From NCBI GenBank assembly GCA_012934845.2, contig WNNJ02000794.1, positions 274,259 through 338,258 of the forward strand: a stretch of 64,000 bases of DNA, in the 5' to 3' direction. Below the pieces are notes generated by a model. That model saw only the letters and a list, made by a program, of their open reading frames with translations, was not told the origin of the DNA and did no database searches. Below, piece by piece: positions 46,484-58,200 of the stretch. The position numbers and the translations under genes were made by a program. Position 1 is the first letter of the stretch. Every line of letters starts with the position of its first letter. Origin of the DNA: Pomphorhynchus laevis (lineage: Eukaryota > Acanthocephala > Palaeacanthocephala > Echinorhynchida > Pomphorhynchidae).

Positions 46484-46508
46484 ACGTAGACTCAGTTAGC
46501 TGATTTAA
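46484..46508 (+). repeat. Penelope-like terminal direct repeat, right copy
   Basis: Identical to 43003-43027. The preceding ~90 bp (from ATTTTGATTTAGCATTATTA) recurs at 25723-25808 as a truncated insertion. Confidence 0.9.
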
Positions 46509-47525
46509 TCATACACAGAGTTTCCGAGACTATCACGGTCAATGATCAGTATGTGTTACTTTCCGTGGATGCAAAGAACGCATTCAATACGGCAAATCGG
46601 AAGGTTGTACTAGCTAACGTTCCTTTTATTTGTCCTGCTCTTGAGTGTATTCTGCATAATACGTATTCAGAGCCGTCAAAGTTAGTGTGTTGTGGCCGTT
46701 CTTTGCGATCCCAAGAAGGATTTACACAAGGGGATCCTCTAGCTATGGCTGCTTTTGCAGTGTCCTCGCTGGCAATTATTCATCGAATTCGCGAGTCGGT
46801 TCCGCACGTAAGTCAGTATTGGTATGCGGACGACGCAAATTTTATGGGGTCGTTAGAGGACGTTGCTCGAGTTTGGGACCTACTCGAATCATTTGGTCAT
46901 CAGCATGGCTACTTTGTTAACGCCAATAAATCAATTGTGATGATTCATTCTGAACAGCTAGAAGAAACCGAAAAACGATTTGAAAAATACAACGTCCGTA
47001 TTGAGACAAGGGGTGTCAAACTGCTAGGATCACCTGTTGGAGACGCCGAATTTGTCAAGAATATGAGTGGTGAGCTCATATCCAAATGGTCTTGTTTGAT
47101 CAGGAAACTTGCCAACGCGGCAAAGCATGATGCCCAGTCAGCATATGTCGCCTTTGTCAAAGCCTGTCAATCAAAGTGGTTACATTTATGCAGGACAACC
47201 CAATGTGATCCAGGTTGGTTCTCTGAAATTAGACAGCTAATATTTGGGCAGTTCGCTTTTGATGTATTTGGGCACACACTGGACGAAACTGAGCAGTTGA
47301 TTTGTAGTCTCCCTTTGAGTTTCGGAGGTATGGGATTTCGAGATCCTTGCGTAGACGCTCCATACGTGCTAAACGCGTCAAAACGGTTGTGCAGAGCTTT
47401 TGACCAGTCGGATAATATTCTCGAAGTAGATAGGCTACAAACCCAAGCTCTGAAAGATATTGCTAGCGACAACAGATTACGTTCTGCTTCACTATTGGTT
47501 AGTTTACGTGAACGTGCTTCAATTC
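46509..47525 (+). pseudogene. Cys-rich LINE protein, RT part after the insertion
   Basis: The frame resumes as HRVSETITVNDQYVLLSVDA and holds RT motif A (LSVDAKNAFNTANRKVV), motif B (SQEGFTQGDPLAMAAFAV), motif C (YWYADDANFMG, about 46820) and the following VNANKSIVMIHSE and VKLLGSPVGD. A segment SLPLSFGGMGFRDP (about 47307-47348) marks the post-RT region. The catalytic residues look intact. The frame ends in unrelated sequence just after 47520, so the nuclease end is missing from this copy. Confidence 0.8.
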
Positions 47526-47529
47526 AAAC

Positions 47530-48240
47530 AGTCAATTATTGTCAAGGCACCCCTACGACACGATAACGCATGACAGCAAGACATCTCTGATCCACAGATG
47601 CATATACCCGATATGTCGTTTGTGTCCATCCATACCGTGCTGCGACAGCGTCTTGAAATTCATGATGTGACAGGTGGAATGATTTAAACGATAGTGGACG
47701 GATTGTTAACCAGCTGGATGCGCCCTTCAAACTAGCGTACTGTAAAATATTTTCCGCATCCTCGAATAATCTGACGATATCAGCTATTTTGGCTCTGGCA
47801 GTGGCTAAGTTTGTGCTGGTTATAAGTCTTCGGGCCTCATGTTGGGCATCAATTAATTCAGAAAAACTCAAATCTTTTGAGTAGGTGGACGTTAAAATTC
47901 TTGATGACTCAAACTGCGATACTGCTTCCACGATAGGACTTCTTATGCCAAGACCACCAACAGACGTTGGTAATGCAATAATTTGCTTCTGCATGTCAGA
48001 TAGTTCGGTGTTGACAAGTATTTGTACAAATTAATAATAATAACTGTACTCTGTTTGTATTGCAAGGATCCGATCTCGTCTATCCATGTCACTGGCCAAA
48101 TCTGCTTAAGAGCAAGCCGCTCTGCGTATCGTCGCCCGGATAGAATGGTTAACTCTATCATCTCGTCTGATAGGTGATGGGCCGATCGCAATCCACAGAT
48201 ACATAACAGTAACAATGTAACATATTTTTTGAGGCCCATT
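47530..48240 (-). pseudogene. Fragment of a related LINE, post-RT region and CCHC finger
   Basis: The minus strand encodes IALPTSVGGLGIRSPIVEAV, then LQYASLKGASSWLTIRPLSF and FQDAVAARYGW (47994-47600), followed in another frame by CICGSEMSCCHALSCRRGA (about 47590-47535), a C-C-H-C finger like that before the restriction-like endonuclease of R2-type LINEs. It overlaps in content with the end of the plus-strand copy, so it must come from a second copy. The sequence at 48240-47994 is open but only weakly recognisable. Confidence 0.6.
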
Positions 48241-48289
48241 TGAGAGAATTTAAAATTGTAGCTGTTTAATAATATAACTTTAAAAAAGA

Positions 48290-48808
48290 AAAAAATAATA
48301 ATAATATTTTTTTAAGAAAATATTTATTACACAACATTGAACACAAGACAAATCAAATAGTCAAATACTAGACAAAAAGTTTGACCTCATTATAAATACA
48401 TTCTAACTATATCTCTTCAGACCTCTGACGACGGCATCGAAAACACCAAGAATTTGATTTTATTAGACCAAACCCGATCTTTCGACGTAACGTAGCGATA
48501 CAATCACTGTAGTTATTGTCCCCTCTTAAGGCCTGTATTGACGCTATTCTCTTAAGCAATGCATGTGACTCTCTACTGATTCCGCCAGACGATGAAAAAA
48601 TAACCGGAATAAATGAAGCACGATCGACCCTAGATACTCGCTCTAAATATTTGGCCTGCTTTCTGTTGTGATGATACTCAAACAAACTATGAGGGCTTCG
48701 ATTGGCATACGATGGAGCATGAACGTTATAAACGCAAATGTCTAGAAAAGACCGCTCTGTCGAATCCCCGTATAAACCACTGCATGCAACATCAAGGCGT
48801 GCATTCAT
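48290..48808 (-). pseudogene. C-terminal nuclease-like part and 3' end of a related LINE
   Basis: The ORF 48808-48407 reads NARLDVACSGLYGDSTERSF, then LDICVYNVHAPSY, FIPVIFSSSGGISRESHALL and a basic end. The LD...FLD pattern fits the catalytic D...D of a PD-(D/E)xK restriction-like endonuclease, as in R2-type LINEs. A 3' region with AATAAATATTTTC and an A-rich stretch follows to about 48290, consistent with an element 3' end. The Arg-His region normally before it is absent here. Confidence 0.6.
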
Positions 48809-48814
48809 ATCCTT

Positions 48815-49930
48815 ACACGTTGTTATTCTATCAAATTTATAACGACTTACTCATCTCGCGCAATCAAAACTTATGTAGTATCATAGTTTCGCTTGATCTC
48901 TCGTCTGCTTTTGCATGTTGCAGATAACATACCTGCAATAATGTCGCGCATCACATTATGTCGAACAATAATAATATCATCTGCTTTTGGCATCGTCGAT
49001 CACTCGATTCTTCTTTATCGTCTTAGTCATGATTATGACTTCTATTTACCACCGTAGTTTGGTTTTTTTTCATACTATTAAACCACAATTTTCGTGTTTG
49101 TTCTAGCTCTTCTATTTTCTATCCTTCTTCCATCCCGTCCGATGTTCCACAAGGCTCCGTATTAGGCTTTTTCTCTTCTTCTTGGTGACTTGTCTTCTAT
49201 TTCTCATAAATTTAAGTTCCATGTTATGCAATATGCTGATGACATTTTCATCTATGATCATGTAGCAGCTTATCGTATTCATGATTTGAGTGTTTCTGCT
49301 TCAAACTGCCTTTCCTCAATATTCAACCATCTTTCTTCTCTTCGTCTTACTCTGAATCCTAATAAATCCAAAATAATGTGGATGCTTCCTCGACGCTCCA
49401 GCTTAAAACCCTTGGAGTGCGATTAGCTAAAAATGACTCAATAAAATTAGATATGCCACCACTTTTTGTTACTTGGGAGCAACTCTAAATTTTCAGTGGA
49501 CATCTACCGCTCCAATCCCGATAAGGGTGTTTCATCGGTTCATCGGGTTTCATTGCTCAAGGTTATGATCTATGATACAGCCTTGAAATGTTTCGCATTA
49601 TATTGGCAAGTAAAATTATTGTATTGCAATTTTCTGGTCTGATCTTTCTACACCCAACCTTCACAGCATTGATCGAATAAAGTGTCGTTATTTAAAGACT
49701 TACTTTAAACTTTATAGAAAGGTGTCATCATCCACTCTAGCATTACTAATCAGAGCGGTACCTTGTTACTTTTAAATTAGGGATAAATTGTCTCTTCTAG
49801 CAACATCAGATTTTCTACAACTTAGAGATGAATAGAATTTTAAACTTAGTTTAAGCGACAAGAGACACCTCTGCACCCCGGCTTTTCTCTCCTCATTTTT
49901 AGAATAGTTCTTTTAATTTAAAAATATGCT
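48815..49930 (+). pseudogene. Fragment of an APE-type LINE reverse transcriptase
   Basis: In the plus strand SIIVSLDLSSAFA (motif A, about 48877), DVPQGSVLG (motif B, about 49143) and KFHVMQYADDIFIYDHV (motif C, about 49210) appear in changing frames. LRLTLNPNKSKIMWM follows. 5'-truncated and decayed. It differs from the other LINE families in the window. It abuts the minus-strand nuclease fragment at about 48812. Confidence 0.7.
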
Positions 49931-50730
49931 TATTTTACGCTTTTCCCTATATGGATACCATCCGAAATTTTGTTGTAGCCACTTAATACAGTATATTTGC
50001 TAAACTTAAAAAGTTAAGCAAATATACTGTGATGATCTATTTCACGCAAGCAGTTGCTCTTTTTTTGCGCACAAGGACTTTTATGCAGTTGGATTATTTA
50101 CTAGTTTGATGAGCTGCATTCTATCCAAATGACTCGTTGGAATTACGAGGCATTTGAATTTGAATTTTGTATAGTTTTGTGACTATTGACTTATTTTACT
50201 TATTTCACATCGCTCGTAGCGGCAGTGGGATATTTATTTAATTTTATAAAACATTTAAATATTAAATTCTGTGTTATTAAATTATTACATTATGCGAATT
50301 ACATAAAAATTCTATTTTTTATTTATAAACTTAATAAATCAAATTTTAAATCGTTACTCTAATTTTGATTTATGATATATATTTTCTTGTACCTCGTCGA
50401 GACCCAAATCCTTATACTTAAAGTTATAACAAAGTTATAAATTTTTTTATTTTATTTATAAATAAAAGAATAAAAGATTAAAAGAATAAAATATTTAAAC
50501 TTATAAGATAATCAGATATCTTATTTTATTATACATTTATCATTTGAATTATCACATCTAATAAGTCGATACCCAAATCTTTATACTTAAAGGATAATCG
50601 AATGCTTACTAATGAGAATAAAATACTTTCTTAAACCTAAAATCAAATGTATTCGATCGTACCTACAAGTAAATGATTTCCTACATATTTTATAGGCATC
50701 AATTATACTAATACTCGACTTATGATTTAA
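49930..50730. other. A+T-rich sequence downstream of the actin-related gene
   Basis: No gene seen. A duplicated block (ACCCAAATCYTTATACTTAAAG) occurs near 50402 and 50571. TTAAGCAAATATACTGT is mirrored by ACAGTATATTTGCTAAAC around 49990-50030, forming a hairpin. ATTAAA on the minus strand near 50727 could serve as the poly(A) signal of the gene. Confidence 0.4.
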
Positions 50731-50736
50731 TGCTTT

Positions 50737-52145
50737 TCAAATTTCCATTATATTGACGATGTTCGGTCCAATATCTTCGTAATTAGTTTTAGTTATCCAA
50801 AGAGGCTTAAAATACGGTTGTAATGCTAGAATTGATCCGCCAATCCATGACGCATTATTCCGTCCGTGGGGAGTTAGCACTTTTACATCCGCATCGTATG
50901 GAGATAAGGCTGAAGTTTCTTTTAGCAGGCGTTCTTTAAGACCGGGAAATACTGAACTCCCGCCAACAATGACAATGTTAGCTAGTAGATTTCTTGAATT
51001 GATATCTCCTATAAATGCAGATACTTGCTCTCTCACGGTCAAGCATAACATGTGCAATGCGTCCGAATTTGTGTAATTTCCAGAATACGTTGTTGGTGAG
51101 AACAGAATTTCACTTGATTGATATCGTTCATTGTTCAGTTGTATTGGTTCAGCTCTTCCGGGAAGGTATAAGCTTTTACTTACGTTACTATACTCTTCTC
51201 GTTCGAAATCAAGAGCAACATAGCATAACTTCTCTTTTAATGTTCGTATCTCTTCCTCCGTAAGCGCTTAAAATTAATTTTGAAATAATAATAAACTCGT
51301 CAAAAAATTCATAGTATCATCAATAAAATGAATACGAATTATTTTTAGTGTTTTAATTTCAAAGTTCATATTTATATTATTTCAAAGTATCAAGTCAAAA
51401 ACATTTGCTTGCAATGAGGTATTTTTATCTGTCACATTTATTGAATGTCATTTAAAATAAATATTACTAAATTTCGCTAGATCGAACAAGTTGATTTATT
51501 GCAGAAATCAGCAAAGGTATCGTTCATTAATTTTTAACTCCATACACCTTTACTCAAAACGTCAGATTTTTTGCCTAACATATTGTTATTGTTTCGTCTG
51601 CTATTGTCGTTCAATGCTACACTCGGACTTATCAGAAGGCTGTGTACGGATATAGTTTACTTTTGAAAATTTTTTGAACTTTCATATTCTTTTAATCGGT
51701 GGGTCTACACCTTACCAACTAGGCTAACCATCCAGTACAGCTAAACATAGTTTAGTATAAAGTTATTTTTCGGGAATCCTATAAACTCGTAGTGATCTTA
51801 ATAAAAATAGCAGTCTATGAGTAATATTAAATTTTAAATAGCTGTATAGAGGTCTATATATATAACGAATAGTTGCTAGGTCACACGAGGTGACTTTCGC
51901 ATTGGAAACCAGCTACAGAATCCTTCCTTCATGATATCCAATTCCATACACCCTGACTACTAACGGCGCCATTGCCACAACCGTTTTCGTTTCGCCCGCT
52001 TTTTGCCACATGTTGGTAGCCCCGGGCTCGTCAGAAGGCTGACTACCAACTCTTCGCCTAGCAACTATTCGTTACATAAATAAGAATCCATCAAAGGATC
52101 ACCAGTCCCGATTCCAATCGATCTTCATGATCTCAAACGGTAAAA

Positions 52146-52209
<64 letters not shown>

Positions 52210-55200
52210 ATGGGTAAATAGGCGAAAATATTTTGTGAATATCTGATGTAGAGGATATTTTAAACGTTGATATTACACATTAATGCTTTGTAAATCTTTT
52301 AAGCAAACTATTTCATCCCAAAATTTAGGACGAAATTTTTGAAGAGAGATCTCGAATGCTTGACCAGGCAGAAGATTTAGTAAATCAATTTTTACGATTA
52401 TTTAGCGCTAGTGTTGATCGGCCAAAACTCATCCAGCGAATGCTCGATAATATCCATGTATTGACAACAAGCAATCATCTGTAAAAGAATATAACTATTA
52501 CGAAATTTACATTTGATTTTTATCTCGTATCAAGTTAATTTAAACAATCATATGTTTCGTACATTTAATAAGTTCAATTAGTTCATTTTAGTGAGTTAAA
52601 TTTAGACCACTACAGTGTCGTGAAATGTTTAAAATTATAACAACGAATATTTATAAAAATAATAATAAAGACTTTATTAAATCACAAAACATAAATGAAA
52701 TAGTCATGGCGGTCAGTTAAGAGTGTCAATTAAGACAGAACAACAACTTCATGAAATTCTTTCTTGCAGTCTTCGTTTTCTTCATGGCCTCAAATCCAGG
52801 GGGATATGAGCCCCAACCGATCCAACACGCCGCCTTCCGACTGAACCACTCGGCGTCTTTCACCCCCGAAGAATCCAATCGGCGCGGACTATGCTGGGTA
52901 AACGATAGACGATTTATAAAAGCAAATACCCGAATTATATAAAACCACATACACATACATTTTGAACGTATTAGAATACTCATAATGTTGGATAATCATG
53001 CATCAAAAAAATATTATCTGCCCATCATGCTATTGAATGCAAGTTTTCTCTAAAATAATCGATTACTAATCTGTAAAGAAGTAGTTTAAATAGCCGTGAT
53101 GCATTTATATTCAAAGGGATAAATATTATCATCCTTTCGATGATAATATCGATAGGTACTATATTAAATTATTACATTGGCAATCAAATTTACTTTAAAT
53201 AAACGCAAAACAATATTTGATGCGTTTGCTAAAACGGTCCGTTTAATATTAATTGTGTAATTTTTAAATTGTCAAAGAGCAATTCCAAAAATAAAAGTTT
53301 CCAAAGGTGTAAGCATTGTTCATTAGCAAAGCAAATAACTAAATTGTACAGCTTTTGGGGATGCCTTTATTGAATTGTAGATACTCCTAAAATGATACTT
53401 ATCAAATATGTTATAACTTACTAATTTTTCTGTTTACGGAGACGGAAACTCTTGATTGTCAACCTAAACAGCTTACGACCTATGATCGACATGGAAATAT
53501 TCTATCAAATTAACTTCAAGCCTTTTCTTTTCTTTGTCAACTGCTAAAAATGGATATATCTCCCGGTACTTCTCTGCATAATCCATTGGCTTATTTCACA
53601 ACGTTTAATAAAACAACTTAATTTAAAATGTTCTAAAAATGCTTAGGATTAAATTTAGTTCGTGTTTTGTGGATCTGGGAAATGCGGTCGGCTACGTGTC
53701 CAGCGGACAATTGTCAGAAGTTCTTGATGAACGATGTTTGTTGCAGTGTTCTATTGTGATATTTTAACTGCTTTTGTAGATTGTGGGGTTATGTTATCTT
53801 TTAATGGATGGATACGTGTAATAAATGCTATATCGTTTTACAATTGAATGACAACGACAATGTATTCCTAATAATTTTATTTGATATATACGCTTGATAA
53901 TTTTGCTGTGTGATATGCGTCCATTTGTATCCGCAAAATTTATCAATTTTTGTTGCACATTACACCCTGTCCGGTTTATGTGTATCTAATCATATTCATT
54001 ATTTTAATATTCTCCTTTAATTCTACTGAACTACAAGAGAACTTTTATAATTTACGAACTTTTTGTTCGATGGCTATCCTTTGATTGTGGCTATCTTCAA
54101 ATAAAAGGGACTCATAATTTTTGCTTACTTTAACTGAATAATTGAAAGGAACTACTGCTTATATTAAAGAAACTATAGGATTTCTAATTTCTAGACAAAA
54201 TATATAATTGATTTTTAGTACTTAAACTTATTTCTGCTAATGCTCTGCTTTAATTTTACAGAACTAAAAGAGAAAATTATAATTTGCCAAGCTTTTGTTC
54301 AATAACTTGCCAAGCTTTTGTTTAGCTGCTGCTAGCATCAGTAAAACAACAATTTGTGTAATTTTGTAATTTTATAATTTTTTCAATAGAAAATATACAC
54401 TTTATATTTTATAAATAGTACATTTTTAACCGGGTAATTTAAAGCGACCACTCATCATATTGTAGAAAGTATGACATTTTAAATTTTCACCCAAAATATA
54501 TAATTGATTTTTAGTACTTAAATTTATTTATGCTAATGCTCTGCTTTAATTTTACAGAACCAAAAGAGAAACTTATAATTTGCCAAGCTTTTGTTCGATA
54601 ATTTGCTAAGCTTTTGTTCAATAATTTGCCAAGCTTTTGTCCAGCTGCTGCTCGCATCAGTAAAACAACAATTTGTTTAAAAACAAATTTGTAATTTTTT
54701 AATTTTATAATAGAAAGTGTAGATTTTATATTTTATCGGGATAAATAATACATTTTTAACCGGGTAATTTAAAGCGACCACTGATTATATTGTAGAAAGT
54801 ATGACATTTTAAATTTTCACCCCAAATATATAATTGATTTTTTAGTACTTAAATATGTGTCTGTCTAATAGTTGCAGGTAAAATACGCAATATAAATTAG
54901 TGTTATGTGAGATAAAAAATGTGATGATCCACAATATCGAGGCACAATATAACAAATTAAAAATACTTCAGGTGTAGATATCGCAAAATATAACTTATAA
55001 AACATGAGAAAATTAGAAAATGATTTTAAATAATTTACTCTTGTCCAGCCCTGTCTTATTTAATTATATTACTTGTTAAGAACGATAAACGCATCAGCCT
55101 AGCCAATGTCTCCATTCGGCCGGGGGAGATTCACACGAATCGTAATCTCATGGACCGTATTACATGTAGTCGCTGCGACATGTTACTCGGTTACTTTAAC

Positions 55201-58200
55201 GACAGAACTGGTCGTTGGATTAATGCAGCACTTCGCAGTGCCAGAAACGACTATTTTATACATAAACCACCAGCACCCGTCTTTCATTGCTCTACAACAA
55301 ATTCAGTCCTCGACATATTACTGCTACAAAGTATGTGGTTGTTAAAACCCATCTTTACTAAGCAGTCGCGCCAACAGCTGACCACCTTTCATGACCTATT
55401 AAGCTGGTGGCTAGATGAAGATATGTTGCTTAGAAGGAGGTTTCACTTCGATCCTATTAGTGGCCTTCTTTCAGGCAACTATCCAACTCTTCTCGAGAAT
55501 AGGGAATGAGAGTTTGACCGAATTTAATTCCTACCTCTCTTCGAAAGCTACCAATATCCTTTGGACTACCTATAAAAGTTGCATTTACAATCCCACTCCG
55601 ACAAAATTCAAGGTCCTAGTAAAAATGCTATACCTTCCCAATCTATCTGCTTCCTTCCGGCAGGTTATCTCGGACGAATAATGGAGTTATAGATATAGGC
55701 TGCAGCTGAGTAGGAACATGACGAGTATTGATCGTCTTAATCCCTCTCAGGCTTCTGGAATATATTCAAGAAGGATAAGTTTGTCTGCTGGCGAGTCAGG
55801 GCATCTGGTTGTATTGGTAGCGTAGGCCTTGATAGAGTTTTGGAGAAGTCACTAGCTCTACACAATTATGGAGCCACGCTTTCTCCCCAACCAATATCGC
55901 CTTGAGTAACTTCAGAAGCAGTGACTTATCTGATACGATATCCTTAATTCCTGGGGCCCACTTCCGGTCACCTCCAAATCCGTCGCTTCACTCTCTTCTC
56001 AGATTTGTCAGCTTTTGACAACCAATCAAAGAAGATAAGTGTCCGTCACAATTCTTTAAGCATCACTATCCGATATAGCCGGCATCAATTGTAGCCAGCG
56101 TATTTTTTTATCAAAGAATAAATCGGTTTTATGTTCTAAAGATATGCTGCCCATTTAAATTCAAAATTCCCTCATCTCTATATACGAAAAAGCGCTTGCG
56201 CGTAGAATCTGCAACCATTTAAGTAGGCATAGATAATCCCACCGAGTTTTCACGGGTTTATTAAAGGGCGCTCTGTTCATTCAGCAATTGGTGAAGTTCA
56301 TCAGTTTTGTCAGAATAAGAGTCATCAGCTTGCTGTGGCTGTTTTTGACTTTTTCGCTGCATTTGACTGCATCTCTATTCCCTTTGTTATCTCCTCTCTC
56401 AGGTCTCTCGCACTGCCTGCGAGAATTGTTAACAGTGTGAAGATACTGCTGTACACCAAGCGGTTCTACTATGAAAACGACCCTGATGCACTTCAGTTCT
56501 ATCCTATTACAGGTTTGCCTCAAGCTCCCCAATTTATTCTATCTTATATCTTGCCAGATCCATTGTTCTCTTCAAGGCTTTTAAGCGCGGTCAACATATT
56601 GTGGTATATGGTGGTGATACCACCGCCTTGTTTTCTAGACGCAGGTGCTAAGATGTAGTCTCGCCCATCAGCTGATTCTTTTTAAGATTTAAAGATAAGT
56701 TATTCTAATCCAATCTTATTCTAAACTCTGAAAAATCGCAAATGTTAGTTTTTCATGGTGCCCCTGCTACAAAAAAGAAACTTAAGAGACTAGCACTCTC
56801 TGTACTCTCCTCCATTTAGCAGTCTCAACCATTCCCCATCTTCACGTGTCGAGTAAAATATCTAGGGTTCACCATTACGGTGAACTGGTCGGTGAAAGCT
56901 AAGCTGTATAGACTTAAACGTATCCTGAAGAGAACTTGGTGGGCTTTGAAACGTGTTCAACATATGTCATTGAATTGGAAAAACCAAGTACGCATTTGGG
57001 GGTACTTTGATATCTCGGGATTAGTCTTCTTCTCTAGAGGACGTCCCCTAGAGCAACGACTAAGGTTTCTCAAGCTCATTATCTCGAGATTACCGATCAT
57101 AGTCCGCCTCGACTAGACTGTTTCGGAGGTGAGAGACCATGAATGGTTTAGTCTGAAGCGGTGCGCTGGTGTGGCTGGTGGCTCAGATCCTTCTGGACCT
57201 AAGGCCTTGAAGTTATCGAAGTCAGAAGTTGTTGGCGAAGATAGAACTTAGAAGAATGTTATTTCATCAAACTGTTTTTGTGTATTTATCGACTTACGTA
57301 TGTTTCTGTTAAGAAAATCTTATTATTACCATATCTTCGTCGATATCTGTAGTCAACAACAAATCAAGAGCGTTGATAGCTTTTTGATTTACTTAATAGT
57401 GAAAAAATGAATCGTCGTTACATTTGATTATAGATTGTTGATTTTTTAAAGTACAACATTTATTAAAGTAGAACAAATACTGATTTATTAAAATAGAGCA
57501 AATAAATAAATAAATAAAGACTTTATTAAATACACCAAAATATAGCATGCAAGAATAAAAAAGGTAGGTCATAACCAACTCAGAAAAAATGACAGAATTT
57601 TCCTTCGTTTTTTCATCTTCCCTTTCTCTTTCATGGCCTCAGGTCCAGTGGGATCTGAGCTCCCCAACCGATCCAACACGCCGCCTTCCGACTGAACCAC
57701 CCGGGGTCTTTCATCCCCCGAAGAATCCAATCGGCGCGGACTATGCTTGGTAAACGAGAGACGAGGAGCTTAAGAAACCTTAGCCTTTGCTTTGGGGGAC
57801 GTCCTCTTAAGAAGAAGACTAGTCCCGAGATAGCCCAGGTACCCCAAAGGCGCACCTGGGTTTTCCCTTTCAATGACAGATGCTGGGCCCGTTTCAGTTC
57901 CCACCTAGCTTTCTTCAGGATACGTTTAAGTCTATCCAGGTCAGCTTTAGCCGACCAGTTCACTGTAACGGTGAACCCCAGGTATTTTACTCGACTTGAG
58001 AAGGTGGGGAGTGGTTCAGAGGCAAATATGGAGGAGAGTGCAGAGAGTGCTAATCTCTTAAGTTTTTTCTTTGTTGCAGTGGTGCCATGAAAGACAACCG
58101 CCTGCGATTTGGCAGAGTTTAAAATAAGATTGGATACGGGTAACTGGTCTTTTAATCTTAAAAAGAAGCGGCTGATGTCAGAAACTACGTCTTTGCACCT

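Larger units (their letters stand above)
43003..46508 (+). mobile_element. Penelope-like element with N-terminal GIY-YIG (Naiad-type)
   Basis: A 3.5-kb element whose two ends carry the same 25-bp direct repeat (43003-43027 and 46484-46508, starting ACGTAGACTCAGTTAGCTGA). Coding order is a GIY-YIG endonuclease with an upstream zinc cluster (43456-44043), then a Penelope-type RT (44052-46000). Canonical Penelope elements have the endonuclease after the RT; the permuted order is known from the Naiad/Chlamys group. The coding region is very A+T-rich and has several frame breaks, so this copy is inactive, although its borders are perfect. Confidence 0.85.
42988..46523. repeat. 15-bp target-site duplication around the Penelope-like element
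   Basis: TCATACACAGAGTTT at 42988-43002 is repeated exactly at 46509-46523. The sequence outside the two copies is continuous in the Cys-rich LINE coding frame, which confirms both borders of the insert. Confidence 0.93.
41640..47530 (+). mobile_element. LINE with Cys-rich N-terminus (probable R2-like, RLE type), split by a Penelope-like element
   Basis: The coding region starts at 41691, is interrupted exactly by a 3.5-kb insert (43003-46508) and resumes at 46509. Its 3' end is lost near 47530, where sequence of opposite orientation begins. No APE endonuclease precedes the RT. Related minus-strand pieces at 47.5-48.8 kb carry a CCHC finger and a D...D nuclease-like C-terminus as in R2-type elements, which suggests that class. 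Confidence 0.7.
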
